From the NCBI GenBank assembly GCA_028874365.1, contig JAPPJZ010000008.1, positions 62,001 through 126,000 of the forward strand: a stretch of DNA of 64,000 nt. Direction: 5' to 3'. The notes under the pieces were generated by a model. The model saw only the letters and a list, made by a program, of their open reading frames with translations, ran no database searches and was not told the DNA's origin. Origin of the DNA: Chloroflexota bacterium. Its GTDB lineage: Bacteria > Chloroflexota > Dehalococcoidia > Bin125. The position numbers and the translations under genes were made by a program. This document shows positions 1 through 8,760 of the stretch, piece after piece. The first letter of the stretch is position 1; every line of letters begins with the position of its first letter.

Positions 1-817
1 CGATTGTGCTGGCGTTGTCACCAAGTCGAACGATGTATACATCGGTCAGCCCACCGGCAGCCTCGGACGGGTCCAGCGCCGGCGCTCGATAGTCCGGGAC
101 GGGGACGTACACAACCTGCCCGGGATGGAGTACATCGGAGACGAGTTGCGGATTGTGGGCCCTCAACGTCTCGAGCGAGATGCCGGCGCTGTCGGCGATG
201 TTCCACAATCCGTCGCCAGCCTGCACCACGTACTCGATCGTCTGCGTAGATTCGGGGCGCGACTCGGGACTGCTGATCCCCGCGTTGAGGGTCGGTTGGG
301 ACTGTCCCGACCTCAAACTTGTGCGCGGTGCAGAACCGCTGGGGACGACTAGCTCGTCGCCGATCCAGAGCAGGTTCGGATTCAGGCCCGGATTCAACGA
401 GATGATCGTCGCTGTGTCGGTGTCGTGAGCCTCAGCGATCTCGCCGAGCGTGTCACCGGCCTGAATCACATAAGCGATCGTCAGCCCGACTCCGCTGATG
501 CTCGATCCGGACTTCGATCCTACCGCTGTCGGCTTGGTCGACGCTGTGCTCGGTTGTTGAACCGCGACGTTATCCGGCACCTGGATGTGCTGGCCTACAT
601 AGATGCTGTTTGGGGAAGTGATTTCCTCGTTGAGCGCGAGGAGGACCGACATGCCGATCTGCAGTCGGTTGGCGATGTCCCACAGGGTGTCGCCCTGCTG
701 AATGGTGTACGTGTCGGCGCTGGCCCGTTGCCACGGTGTGGAGTCGCTCCAGAGCCCGACCACGCCGACGACCACCGCCATCGTGAGGATCGCCAGGAGG
801 CCCGCTATTCGGCGCAT
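1..817 (-). CDS. LysM-repeat secreted/anchored protein (3' end outside window)
   Basis: The reading frame starts at the ATG at 817 on the minus strand and stays open to the window edge, giving at least 272 residues; the C-terminus is missing. Residues 1-23 are MRR followed by a hydrophobic stretch, a signal peptide or signal anchor. Three LysM domains follow at about 36-82, 118-163 and 197-243, each with the typical QxGDxLWxIA and VGQ/PGQ...VPV landmarks, and a fourth begins at the edge (YIVRLGDNAS). LysM modules bind N-acetylglucosamine-containing polymers such as peptidoglycan. Serine/threonine-rich linkers separate the domains. No catalytic domain is visible in the part present. It is divergent from the crotonase gene at 970. 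Fold assignment is firm; the function of the whole protein is not known. Confidence 0.85.
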   Translation of the reverse strand, partial: MRRIAGLLAILTMAVVVGVVGLWSDSTPWQRASADTYTIQQGDTLWDIANRLQIGMSVLLALNEEITSPNSIYVGQHIQVPDNVAVQQPSTASTKPTAVGSKSGSSISGVGLTIAYVIQAGDTLGEIAEAHDTDTATIISLNPGLNPNLLWIGDELVVPSGSAPRTSLRSGQSQPTLNAGISSPESRPESTQTIEYVVQAGDGLWNIADSAGISLETLRAHNPQLVSDVLHPGQVVYVPVPDYRAPALDPSEAAGGLTDVYIVRLGDNASTI

Positions 818-969
818 ATGTCACTCTATGCACCAGAGAACGGTTGCCAGAGCGAGGCAACATCAATGGAGTGATAACTTCCTCTCGGGTGACGTAAACG
901 ACGACGTTACGACAACTGGCGTGACCCGCAACAAGGCCCGGCGCGTGGAACTCTGGAACGGATTGTCCA
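818..969. promoter_or_regulatory. Divergent intergenic region with a short inverted repeat
   Basis: This is the only gap between the minus-strand LysM gene and the plus-strand crotonase gene, so both promoters should lie here. An inverted repeat, CGTAA (893-897) and TTACG (907-911) with a 9-base spacer, lies about 60 bases before the crotonase start and could be an operator. No convincing -35/-10 pair was found. The regulatory role is inference from position. Confidence 0.3.
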
Positions 970-1758
970 ATGACCTACGAGTTGATCGAAGTCGAACAGC
1001 GCGGAGCGGTGGGCATCATTCGCAAGAATCGGCCCGAGAAGCTCAATGCCTGGAGCCAGGCGATGGCCGCTGAGGAACGCGACGCGGTCGTCAGTTTCAA
1101 CAACAATCCTGAAGTCGCCGCGATTGTCTTCGTCGGCAACGGCCGAGCCTATTGTGCGGGTCTCGACCTGCAACAGCAGCAGCAGGATGTGAGGACCGGA
1201 GATGCGTCACGTCGGGCCGGACAGGCCGACGAGCACGACGAAACCTGGACCGGGTTTTGCACCGAGAGCAAGCCGATTATCGCCGCCGTCCATGGCTACG
1301 CCGTCGGCGTCGGCGTGACAACCATTCTGCCGTTCGATTTTCGGATCGCCGGCGAAAGCGCTCAGTTCGGGTTCCGCTTCGTGAAGATGGGTCTGCTTCC
1401 GGAAGCGGCGTCGACGACGCTGTTGCCGCGACTCGTCGGCGTGGGCCGAGCGCTCGACTGGTGCCTGACCGGCCGATTCGTCGGCGCCCAGGAGGCGCTC
1501 GACGCGGGCCTCGTTCGCGATGTCGCTCCAGACGACGAACTGATCGACCGCGCCGTCGCACTTGGGGAAGAGCTGGCAGAGAATCCTGACTCCATCATGC
1601 GCCGCGTAAAATCGCTGTTTTCGCAAAATCAACTGGAGAGCAATATCGGATTGGTGCAACAGCGCGAGGGCGAGGCGCTAGAGTGGGCGATGCAGACACC
1701 GGAGCATGCGGAAGCGATCGCCGCCTTCCTTGAGAAGCGCCCGGCGAAGTTCCGCTAA
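970..1758 (+). CDS. Enoyl-CoA hydratase/isomerase family protein (crotonase)
   Basis: A 262-residue crotonase of usual length. The N-terminal motif RPEKLNAW (about 21-28), the oxyanion-hole AGLDL (about 62-66) and the second oxyanion glycine region HGYAVGVGV (about 105-113) are clear. The glutamate pair of canonical enoyl-CoA hydratases is not conserved: the segment after the second oxyanion loop reads FRFVKMGLLPEAASTT, with a glutamate in the GLxPE position seen in isomerase-like and related crotonases, and LDWCLTG carries Asp where hydratases have Glu. It probably acts on a CoA thioester in fatty or branched acid catabolism, but hydration versus isomerisation cannot be decided. A CAG/CAA run encodes five glutamines near residue 66. 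It stands between two LysM genes with no obvious partner. Confidence 0.88.
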   Translation: MTYELIEVEQRGAVGIIRKNRPEKLNAWSQAMAAEERDAVVSFNNNPEVAAIVFVGNGRAYCAGLDLQQQQQDVRTGDASRRAGQADEHDETWTGFCTESKPIIAAVHGYAVGVGVTTILPFDFRIAGESAQFGFRFVKMGLLPEAASTTLLPRLVGVGRALDWCLTGRFVGAQEALDAGLVRDVAPDDELIDRAVALGEELAENPDSIMRRVKSLFSQNQLESNIGLVQQREGEALEWAMQTPEHAEAIAAFLEKRPAKFR

Positions 1759-1812
1759 GCGACGCGCCTTCGGGCAACCTCAGCGGCGGGGCGACTCGGT
1801 TGGGAGACCGGG

Positions 1813-3012
1813 ATGTCCCTGCAGGAAGCCGCCTCGTCGGGTTCGTTCAATCCGCACGTGGCGAAGCCATCGGACGCGCAGCGAACTGACACGCCGTACG
1901 ATCCGCCGATCGCGGATGGCGACGTTGACCGCGTGTCCACCGATCCAGCCTCGCCGTTTGCCAATCCCTACGACTACACCGTCAGCGACGACGATGTCAT
2001 GGGCGACACCGGCGATCCCGACATGCGAGCGTCGCGACGGCGCGCCTGGACGATCGTCGGTTTGGCGATCATCATTCCTGCCGCCGTTGCCGGTGTGATC
2101 GCCTGGCAGCTATTCGGTGGCAACGACGCCCCGGTGCCGACGGTCACCCGCGTAACCACCACTCCCGCCGAGCCGGTCACGCAGGAAGTGCAGGTCGTGG
2201 CGGCCGAACCGGTCAAATCGACCGTCGCTACTACCGTCGAGCCGGCGGCCGAGTCCGCTGCCGTTGCTTCGACCTCGTCCGCCACTGCGAGCACCGCGTC
2301 GGCTGCCGCCGCGTCTGACGGAGCGGCAACTCAGACCGCCGCCGCAGCCGGAGAGGCAGAGGTCGACGCGGCATCGCTCACTCCGGCCGCTCGGCTTGCC
2401 GCCTGGACCCAGATCGAGACGATCCAGGTCCTGCCCGGCGAAACGCTCTGGCTGATTGCACAGAACTACGGCACCACAATCTCAGCCATCGCCACGCTGA
2501 ATGGGATCACGGATCCGGAGCTGCTCAGCGTCGGTCAGGAACTGAAGATTCCGGTCGGCTTTGCCGAAGAGGTCGTCGAAGTTCCCGCGGTGGCTGCCAA
2601 CACCGGTGAAACCGTTGCCGAGAATGCCGGCTCAACCGCCATCACCGCGGCGGCGACAGATAGTCCGCCGCTGACCGACGAGTTGAGCAACTGGCACACG
2701 ATCGCGCCAGTCTCGATCGATGAAGGCGACAGCCTGGCTGCGATCGCTGAGGCGAACGGCACGACCGTCGAAGCGATCATGGCGCTCAACGGTATCGCCG
2801 ACCCCAACCTGATCTTCATCGGCGACACGCTGTTGGTTCCCGTCGGCTACCAGGGCGAGACTCCGAGCGTTTCGCTGACTACGCAGCAGGCCGCAGTCGA
2901 GACGAACACCGAGGCCGCCGACTCGGCCGCTGTCGGTGAGAACGAGGACCTATTGGAGGGCGAAGGCACCGGATCGGCCGGTGACGAGGAGGATCAGTTG
3001 GAGACGGAATAG
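1813..3012 (+). CDS. Membrane-anchored protein with two LysM domains
   Basis: A 399-residue protein starting at ATG 1813, 54 bases after the crotonase stop. Residues 1-74 are hydrophilic and presumably cytoplasmic. One transmembrane segment lies at about 77-98 (WTIVGLAIIIPAAVAGVIAW), followed by a long Ala/Thr/Val/Glu-rich linker (about 110-195). LysM domains lie at about 202-250 (PGETLWLIAQNYG...LSVGQELKIPVG) and 295-345 (EGDSLAAIAEANG...FIGDTLLVPVG). The acidic C-terminal tail ends EEDQLETE. The topology implies N-in/C-out, with the LysM modules outside binding envelope glycan. No catalytic domain is seen. The domain style resembles the LysM protein at 1-817 and the two may act together in envelope organisation, which is inference. 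Confidence 0.85.
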   Translation: MSLQEAASSGSFNPHVAKPSDAQRTDTPYDPPIADGDVDRVSTDPASPFANPYDYTVSDDDVMGDTGDPDMRASRRRAWTIVGLAIIIPAAVAGVIAWQLFGGNDAPVPTVTRVTTTPAEPVTQEVQVVAAEPVKSTVATTVEPAAESAAVASTSSATASTASAAAASDGAATQTAAAAGEAEVDAASLTPAARLAAWTQIETIQVLPGETLWLIAQNYGTTISAIATLNGITDPELLSVGQELKIPVGFAEEVVEVPAVAANTGETVAENAGSTAITAAATDSPPLTDELSNWHTIAPVSIDEGDSLAAIAEANGTTVEAIMALNGIADPNLIFIGDTLLVPVGYQGETPSVSLTTQQAAVETNTEAADSAAVGENEDLLEGEGTGSAGDEEDQLETE

Positions 3013-3032
3013 ACTTCCGCTTCTAGACACGC

Positions 3033-3096
3033 CGAACGCGCCCTCAAGCGGCCGCCCATCCGGAGGAAGGCGGCGGGCACGCAGAGGGCGCGTTCG
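3033..3096. terminator. Bidirectional stem-loop between convergent genes
   Basis: CGAACGCGCCCTC (3033-3045) pairs perfectly with GAGGGCGCGTTCG (3084-3096), a 13-bp stem. Inside it GCCGCC (3051-3056) can pair with GGCGGC (3070-3075). It lies between the stop of the LysM gene and the stop of the convergent NTF2-like gene. No long T-run follows, so it is probably a bidirectional GC-rich terminator or 3' stabiliser. Confidence 0.65.
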
Positions 3097-3115
3097 TGTG
3101 TTCGTGCGTTGAGAG

Positions 3116-3508
3116 CTAGTCCTTCGCGTCCGGCGTCACGTTGCGTTCAGTGAAGCGCCACTGTCCATCGACCTTGCGGAGCTTGTCGTCGTAGCGACCG
3201 GTGATCACGCTGCTGCCACCGTCCTTCGTCTGAATCAGGTTCAGATAGCAACTGTGGGTCGCCTCGTCGCCGTCGCCGTCGACAACGTGATTGTTGGTCC
3301 AGTGCCGTGCGCCGGCCATGTTGGTGCCAAAACCGCCAGCGAACTGCGCCAGCGCCTCGTGACCGGTCACCGGATTGGGCCCGCCGTTGAAGACGCCATC
3401 CTCGGCAAACGTGCCGGCCCATGCCTCGGGGTCGCCGTAATCGATCGCGTGGTTGTAGCGAGCCGCCAGTTGCAGGATTTCAACAACGTCCGCAGTGTCG
3501 AGTGCCAT
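3116..3508 (-). CDS. NTF2-like (SnoaL-type) fold protein
   Basis: A 130-residue protein with the pattern of the SnoaL_4/NTF2-like superfamily: an N-terminal helix EILQLAARYNHAIDYGD, then W...FAEDGVFNGG, GHEAL..FA, RHWTNNHVVDGDGDEA and a C-terminal strand GRYDDKLRKVDGQWRFTER. Members are small cone-shaped barrels serving as dehydratases, isomerases, ring-hydroxylating oxygenase small subunits or simple binding proteins, so no reaction can be assigned. A conserved Tyr/His/Asp-lined pocket is plausible. Fourteen bases separate it from the upstream minus-strand small gene, so the two are probably cotranscribed. Confidence 0.8.
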   Translation of the reverse strand: MALDTADVVEILQLAARYNHAIDYGDPEAWAGTFAEDGVFNGGPNPVTGHEALAQFAGGFGTNMAGARHWTNNHVVDGDGDEATHSCYLNLIQTKDGGSSVITGRYDDKLRKVDGQWRFTERNVTPDAKD

Positions 3509-3522
3509 CTCGGTTCCTTCCG

Positions 3523-3786
3523 CTAATCGTGGTCCGTTTCCCCGCGCAGGATAGCGAGGTCTCGTGAAACCTGGTCGACGGAGCGATGCACGCCGTGCTC
3601 GAAGAGCAGCAGGGTGATCAGATTGGTCGTCAACGGCGCCTCATCCGCATAGCGCTCTGCTATCCAAGAGGCTTGGACCGACGCATCTGCGTCGGCGGGA
3701 AACCCGTGCCGTCGGGCCGCAACTCGGGACAGCAGTGCCGGCAGGCGTTCAGACTCCTCGGTGGTCAGGTGAACCCGTGGCGGCAT
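3523..3786 (-). CDS. Small hypothetical protein
   Basis: An 87-residue protein starting at ATG 3786 and ending 14 bases before the NTF2-like gene. It is mostly helical by appearance, with EESERLPALLSRVAARR near the N-terminus and SVDQVSRDLAILRGE at the C-terminus; it has no cysteines, signal peptide or transmembrane segment. The family was not recognised. It is divergent from the CoA-transferase gene, whose start is 54 bases away. Its codon use matches its neighbours, and the tight spacing with the next gene supports it being real. Confidence 0.6.
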   Translation of the reverse strand: MPPRVHLTTEESERLPALLSRVAARRHGFPADADASVQASWIAERYADEAPLTTNLITLLLFEHGVHRSVDQVSRDLAILRGETDHD

Positions 3787-3840
3787 GGGCCAAGGCTATC
3801 CTGCCACGAAACGACGCTTCCGGGGCAACGGGACGCCACT

Positions 3841-5025
3841 ATGCAGGGACCACTGGACGGATATCGCATCCTCGACTTCACTCGCTATCAGCAGGGTCCC
3901 TACGCCACCGTGATGCTGTCCGACCTGGGCGCGGAGATCTGGAAGGTCGAACCTCCGGGCGGTGATCCCGGGCGCGCATCCGACGTGTCCGGGGACGGGT
4001 TCTCGCGATACTTCGAGGCTCACGACCGTGGCAAACGCTCCATCGTCCTCAACTTGCGGGAACCGGCAGCCGTCGACGCCGCCTTGCGCATGGCCGAGCG
4101 ATGCGACGGGGTGATCGACAACTACCGTCCCGGTGTGATGGACCGTCTGGGCCTCGGCTATGAGCAGCTGCGCGCGCGTAATCCAAGGATCGTCATGGTG
4201 TCCGCCTCTGCGTTCGGCTCAGAGGGACCGCAGGCTGGCGAGCCCGGCTACGACGTGATCGGTCAGGCCACGGGCGGTGTGATGACGCTGCAAGCGCTCG
4301 GCTCGGAGGAGGAGCCGCGTACGTTGCCGGGCGGTTTCGCCGACCAGGTCGGCGCAATGCAAGCGTGTATCGCGATGTTGGCCGGGCTGATCGCAGCCAA
4401 GGACTCCGGACAGGGGCAACAGGTCGATGTCTCATTGCTCGGCTCGCAGATCGCTCTGCAGTCGGTCTACATCACGGGTTATCTCAAGGACGGTCAACAG
4501 CCGCACATGCGCCGCCGACGGATGCCGACGTTCACGTTCTATCAGGCCTCCGATAGGCGCTGGCTTGTGATTGGGGTTGTGGATCCGAAGAACTGGCGCG
4601 CCCTGTGCGGACTGATGGACCACCCCGAGTGGGAATCGGATGAGCGTTTCGCCACGGCGGTGTCGCGAATGGCGCACACCGACGAGCTTGAGTGCCTGCT
4701 CGAGGCATGTTTCGCTACAGCCGACCGCGACGAATGGCTACGCCGCCTGCGAGAGGCCGACATTCCTTCAGCGCCGGTCAACAGCTATGCCGATGTCGAG
4801 GCTTCGGAGCAAGTCTGGTCCAACGGTTATCTCACCGAGATACCTGATCCGCGATACGGCGCTCGACGAGTCACCGGTTTGCCCTGGAACTTCTCCGCCA
4901 CTCCCGGCGCGGTGCAGGGACGCGCCCCAGAACTGAACGCAGACGCCGACTCGATTCTCTCGGAGTGCGGCTATAGCGTTGACGAGATCGAACTCCTCCG
5001 CTCCTCCGGGGCGTTACCGGCATAG
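3841..5025 (+). CDS. Family III CoA-transferase (CaiB/BaiF)
   Basis: A 394-residue protein of usual length for the family. The frame is open further upstream, but ATG 3841 begins the typical N-terminus (MQGPLDGYRILDFTRYQQGPYAT), so it is the chosen start. Landmarks are LGAEIWKVEPPGGD (nucleotide-loop region), KRSIVLNLRE, DGVIDNYRPGVMDRLGLGY, and PGYDVIGQATGG, in which Asp138 matches the catalytic aspartate forming the mixed anhydride and aspartyl-CoA intermediates. The enzyme moves CoA between carboxylic acids in the cytosol. The substrate is unknown; the family covers formyl-, carnitine-, bile-acid- and benzylsuccinate-CoA transferases. It lies just ahead of tldD with a 19-base gap, possibly cotranscribed. 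Confidence 0.9.
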   Translation: MQGPLDGYRILDFTRYQQGPYATVMLSDLGAEIWKVEPPGGDPGRASDVSGDGFSRYFEAHDRGKRSIVLNLREPAAVDAALRMAERCDGVIDNYRPGVMDRLGLGYEQLRARNPRIVMVSASAFGSEGPQAGEPGYDVIGQATGGVMTLQALGSEEEPRTLPGGFADQVGAMQACIAMLAGLIAAKDSGQGQQVDVSLLGSQIALQSVYITGYLKDGQQPHMRRRRMPTFTFYQASDRRWLVIGVVDPKNWRALCGLMDHPEWESDERFATAVSRMAHTDELECLLEACFATADRDEWLRRLREADIPSAPVNSYADVEASEQVWSNGYLTEIPDPRYGARRVTGLPWNFSATPGAVQGRAPELNADADSILSECGYSVDEIELLRSSGALPA

Positions 5026-5044
5026 ATTCTGGAAAGACCTGCTC

Positions 5045-6511
5045 ATGAGCGACACCCCGGCCGAGGTGATCGGCTTCTATTCCACGCAGTTAGGGGTCGA
5101 TGAGGCGGCGGCCGAATCAGTCCTCGCTTCGGCGCTGGGGCGCGGCGGGTCGTTCGCGGAGCTCTACTTCGAACACAAGCGATCCGGCTCGCTCAGTTTC
5201 GAGGATCAGCAGGTCAAGTCGACGCAGGCCTCCCTCTCACAGGGCGTCGGCATCCGCGTGGTCGAAGGCGACGCAATTGGCTACGCCTACACCGAGGACC
5301 TTTCGCTCGACGCGATGCGCCGCGCGGCTACCACAGCGGCCCAGATCGCGCATGGCACGTCGGGCACGGACCCGGTCGATGTGACGTCTGCGTCGTATCC
5401 CGCCGACCGCTACGCGATCGCTTCGCCCAGCACGTCGACACCGTTGGCCGACAAGGTCGAGTTGTTGCGCCGCGCCGATGAGGCGGCTCGCGCGTGGCAT
5501 TCGAGCATCGCCCGCGTCGATGCTTCGATGGTTGATGAGGAGAAGCGTGTCCTGATCGTCCGCAGCGACGGGCGGATGGTCGCCGACTATCAGCCGCTGC
5601 TGCGCTTCAACGTGTCGTGCCTATCCGAGATCGAGGGAGAGCGCCGCAACGCCCGCTGGGGCGGGGGCGGTCGCATGGGTATGGCGTACTTCGACGATCA
5701 TTCTCCCGAATCTCTGGCCGAGGAAGCCGCGCGGCAGGCCGTGCTCCAGCAGGAGGCACGCGAGGCTCCGGCAGGCACGTTCCCTGTGGTGCTTGCGGCA
5801 GGCGACTCCGGCATCCTGCTGCACGAGGCCGTGGGGCATGGACTCGAAGCGGACTTCAATCGCAAAGAGACCTCTAACTACTCGAACCGGATCGGGCAGG
5901 CGGTCGCTTCTGAACTCGTCACGGTGATTGACGACGCAACCCTCAATCTCTCTCGCGGCTCGGTCAACGTCGACGACGAAGGTGAGGTTGCCGGCCACAA
6001 CCTGCTGATCGAGAACGGGCAGCTCGCCGCTTACATGCAGGATCGCATCTCCTCCAGTCACTTCGGTGTGGCTCCTTCCGGCAACGGGCGACGGCAGTCG
6101 TTCCGCCATTCGCCGATGCCGAGGATGACCAACACATACATGACCGCCGGGCAGGACGACCCGGACGACCTGGTTAGAAGCGTCGAATACGGCATCTTCT
6201 GCAAGGCGTTCAGCGGCGGCCAGGTCAATATCACCAACGGCGATTTTGTCTTCTCGGTGACCGAGGGCTACCTGATTGAGAATGGTCACATCAGCGCACC
6301 GACTCGGGACGTCAATCTCATCGGCAACGGCCCCGATGTGCTCTCCAAGGTCACCGGCGTCGGACACGACCTGGAGATGTCGGACGGTCGCTGGACTTGC
6401 GGCAAGTCCGGCCAATCGGTGCCGGTCGGCGTCGGGATCCCGACGGTACTCGTGTCGGGCATCACGGTCGGCGGCACCCAGATGCAGCCCGGCGCCGGGA
6501 TGTCGGCCTGA
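5045..6511 (+). CDS. tldD: TldD metalloprotease subunit
   Basis: A 488-residue protein whose best start is ATG 5045 (MSDTPAEVIG), although the frame extends upstream into the CoA-transferase end. The zinc motif HEAVGH (H260, E261, H265) followed by GLEAD is the TldD signature; the C-terminal half has TCGKSGQSVPVG and ITVGGTQMQPG, also typical. TldD and TldE form a hetero-oligomeric metalloprotease that degrades unfolded peptides and matures some ribosomally made peptides such as microcin B17, using the TldD zinc site. The tldE gene follows with its ATG overlapping the tldD stop (TGATG). No precursor peptide gene was seen nearby, so a housekeeping role is likelier. Confidence 0.93.
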   Translation: MSDTPAEVIGFYSTQLGVDEAAAESVLASALGRGGSFAELYFEHKRSGSLSFEDQQVKSTQASLSQGVGIRVVEGDAIGYAYTEDLSLDAMRRAATTAAQIAHGTSGTDPVDVTSASYPADRYAIASPSTSTPLADKVELLRRADEAARAWHSSIARVDASMVDEEKRVLIVRSDGRMVADYQPLLRFNVSCLSEIEGERRNARWGGGGRMGMAYFDDHSPESLAEEAARQAVLQQEAREAPAGTFPVVLAAGDSGILLHEAVGHGLEADFNRKETSNYSNRIGQAVASELVTVIDDATLNLSRGSVNVDDEGEVAGHNLLIENGQLAAYMQDRISSSHFGVAPSGNGRRQSFRHSPMPRMTNTYMTAGQDDPDDLVRSVEYGIFCKAFSGGQVNITNGDFVFSVTEGYLIENGHISAPTRDVNLIGNGPDVLSKVTGVGHDLEMSDGRWTCGKSGQSVPVGVGIPTVLVSGITVGGTQMQPGAGMSA

Positions 6512-7878
6512 TGGCGACCTTGACACTCTCGACCGAACCACTCGAGATCGCGGCGAGACTGCTTGAACTGGCGCAGGCCGCCGGCGCCGACCAGGCAGAC
6601 GCCGTCGCGGTCAGCTCAACCAACGCATCCACCACGGTGCGCAAGCAGCAGATCGAGAGGGTGTCCGAGTCCACGGCGCGCTCGGTCGGTCTGCGCGTCA
6701 TCCTCGGCGGCCGCCAGGCGACCGTCTCAACCAGCGACATCAGTGACGCGGCGCTCGCTGAGACCGTGGCGACAGCACTCGAGCTGGCGCGAGTCTCGGA
6801 GCCCGATCCGTTTGCGGGCCTTGCCGATCCCAAGGAGCAGGCCAACGCCGCGCCGCAACTCGCGCTGTTCGACGAGCAGATTCCCGACGTTGACGGCGAG
6901 CATCGACTGGCCCAGGCTCTGTCCTGCGAAGATGCCGCGCTGGCTGCGGACGAGCGGATCGTCAATAGCGGTGGCGCGACGTTCAGCACCAACTTCAGCA
7001 GCTTTGCCCTCGTCGATTCCAACGGTTTCTCCGGGGCATACTCCGACACGTCCGCGTCGATGTGGGTCGAAGTGATGGCCCAGGAGGAAGATGGCCAGCT
7101 CCGCAATGCCGGTTGGTCGACATCGGAGCGCAGTCTGCACCGCCTGGACGAGCCGGAGGATGTCGGTCGCGAGGCTGCGGCTCGCGCGTTGCGGCAGTTG
7201 GGCGCATCCAAGGCGTCAACCTGCGAGGTACCGGTCGTCTGGGAGCCGCGCATGGCTGCCGGGTTGGCGGGTATCGTGGCCGGCGCGGCCAGCGGAGAGG
7301 CGCTGTACCGCAAGGCGACCTTCCTCGCCGATCGTCGGGAGACCTCAGTTGCCTCGCCGATGCTGACCATCACTGACGACGCCACCCTCGCTAATCGGCT
7401 CGGCTCGCGCCCATTCGACGGCGAGGGCGTCGTCACCCGTCGCAACTCGTTGATCGAGCGCGGTGTCTTCCAGGGTTTCCTGTTCGACTCGTACAACGCG
7501 CGTCGGCTCGACGCGGCCAGTACGGGCTCGGCCTGGCGCGGCGTGGGGAGCCTGCCGCAGATCGGCAGCGGCAATCTCAGCATCGAAGCCGGCGCGACAT
7601 CGCCGGAGCAGATCATCGGCGAGGTAGAGGATGGCCTCTACCTGACCACGCTGATGGGCTTCGGGATCAACTACACGACCGGCGACTTCTCGCGTGGGGC
7701 GGCCGGCATCTGGATCCGCAACGGCGAGTTGGCCGAGCCGGTGCAGGAGATCAACGTCTCCGGCAATCTGCTGGAGATGTTCCAACGGATCGACGCGGTC
7801 GGCGACGACCCCCAGTGGTTCGGCGCTACATCAGCGCCGACGCTGAGGATGTCGCGGATGACGGTCAGCGGCGCCTGA
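6511..7878 (+). CDS. tldE: TldE/PmbA-family subunit
   Basis: A 455-residue protein starting at ATG 6511, sharing one base with the tldD stop, so the pair is translationally coupled. It has the PmbA/TldE features: an N-terminal domain with VRKQQIERVSESTARSVGLRV, a central VVWEPRMAAGLAGIVAGAASGEALYRK, then PFDGEGVVTRRNSLIERGVFQGFLFDSYNARRL and the C-terminal GINYTTGDFSRGAAGIWIRNGE. As expected for TldE it lacks the HExxxH zinc motif; TldE forms part of the chamber and binds substrate with TldD. It ends three bases before the stop of the convergent hotdog gene. Confidence 0.93.
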   Translation: MATLTLSTEPLEIAARLLELAQAAGADQADAVAVSSTNASTTVRKQQIERVSESTARSVGLRVILGGRQATVSTSDISDAALAETVATALELARVSEPDPFAGLADPKEQANAAPQLALFDEQIPDVDGEHRLAQALSCEDAALAADERIVNSGGATFSTNFSSFALVDSNGFSGAYSDTSASMWVEVMAQEEDGQLRNAGWSTSERSLHRLDEPEDVGREAAARALRQLGASKASTCEVPVVWEPRMAAGLAGIVAGAASGEALYRKATFLADRRETSVASPMLTITDDATLANRLGSRPFDGEGVVTRRNSLIERGVFQGFLFDSYNARRLDAASTGSAWRGVGSLPQIGSGNLSIEAGATSPEQIIGEVEDGLYLTTLMGFGINYTTGDFSRGAAGIWIRNGELAEPVQEINVSGNLLEMFQRIDAVGDDPQWFGATSAPTLRMSRMTVSGA

Positions 7879-7881
7879 CTC

Positions 7882-8322
7882 TCAGGACTCGGCGTTCGGC
7901 AGCAGCAACACGGCCGAGGAACGCACGCTGCGATCGCCTGTGGCCTGCTCGATCCACAGTTCGACGTTGACCTCTCGCCCGCCTTCGACTTCGTCGATTC
8001 GTGTGACCTGTCCGCTGATGGTGAATCGGTTGCCGTGGTAATCGGGGCGGCGGAAGCCGGACTGCAGACGGACGATCCTGCCGTTTGGCTTGGCCAGTTG
8101 ACGCAAGTAGGCGAGGAGGAAGGCGGACTTGTACTCCGCTGGAATCAGCGGTCGCTCGAGGCCGGTCTCGCGGGCCGCGACCGGGTCGAGAAAGATGGGG
8201 ATGGCGAAGCCGGCCGCGCCGATGAAGCTGGCGACGTCCATGATGTCGGGCGCGAGTGAGTGCTCCGGCAGCGGGGTGCCTTCGACCAACTCGCCGAGAT
8301 CAACCAGTCGCGGCAGCGGCAC
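7882..8322 (-). CDS. MaoC-like hotdog protein A
   Basis: A 146-residue protein with MaoC-dehydratase-like order: DLGELVEGTPLPEHSL, FIGAAGFAIPIFLDPVAARETGLERPLIPAEYKSAFLLAYL, then a strand-rich C-terminal half (FRRPDYHGNRFTISGQVTRIDEVEGGREVNVELWIEQATGDRSV). MaoC-type hydratases use an Asp/His pair in a GDxNPxH motif; here the same stretch reads GFAIPIF, so both residues are replaced. It is probably a non-catalytic subunit or acyl-CoA binding partner. The next two genes upstream on the same strand are also hotdog proteins, and the three form one operon. It shares RRPD and GDRSVR elements with the 8337-8753 protein, suggesting an old duplication. Confidence 0.72.
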   Translation of the reverse strand: MPLPRLVDLGELVEGTPLPEHSLAPDIMDVASFIGAAGFAIPIFLDPVAARETGLERPLIPAEYKSAFLLAYLRQLAKPNGRIVRLQSGFRRPDYHGNRFTISGQVTRIDEVEGGREVNVELWIEQATGDRSVRSSAVLLLPNAES

Positions 8323-8336
8323 GGAGCGCTTCCGGC

Positions 8337-8753
8337 CTAGTCGAACGTGATTGTGGCCGCGCCGCGCACCGAACGGTCGCCCTGTGGATTGTCGATATGA
8401 ATCTCGAGGTCAACCATGCGCCGGCCGTCGGCCTCGTATGCGCGCGTGACCTCGCCGCCGATTGTCATTTCGGCATTGTGCACATCGGGGCGGCGGTGGT
8501 TGAGCTGCAGGCGCGTGATCTGGTTGCGGCCGAAATGTCGTCGCAGGTACTGATCGAGAAAGCCCTGCTTCATGTTGCCGGGGACGATCGGCCCGGGTAG
8601 GCCCATCTTGTCCTTCGCGAACTCAGGATCGAGGAACTGTGGCCCGGCGTTGCCGGTCGCGTTGCAGAAGCCCTCGACCTGCGCGGTCGTCGGCGTGCGG
8701 TGCTCGGTCGGGAGTTCGGTGCCTTCCTGGAGGTCGTCGTAGTCGTATGCCAT
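8337..8753 (-). CDS. MaoC-like hotdog protein B
   Basis: A 138-residue hotdog protein: DDLQEGTELPTEHRTPT, FCNATGNAGPQFLDPEFAKDKMGLPGPIVPG, NHRRPDVHNAEMTIGGEVTRAYEADGRRMVDLEIHIDNPQGDRSVRGAA. The G-N-x-G-P-x-F stretch aligns with the GDxNPxH catalytic motif of MaoC/hydratase-2 enzymes, but Asp is Asn and His is Phe. It starts at ATG 8753, seven bases after the stop of the upstream FAS1-like gene, and lies 14 bases ahead of protein A. The likely role is part of a heteromeric dehydratase acting on 3-hydroxyacyl-CoA or a related thioester; the substrate is unknown and activity is doubtful from the residues seen. Confidence 0.75.
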   Translation of the reverse strand: MAYDYDDLQEGTELPTEHRTPTTAQVEGFCNATGNAGPQFLDPEFAKDKMGLPGPIVPGNMKQGFLDQYLRRHFGRNQITRLQLNHRRPDVHNAEMTIGGEVTRAYEADGRRMVDLEIHIDNPQGDRSVRGAATITFD

Positions 8754-8760
8754 CGTCGCC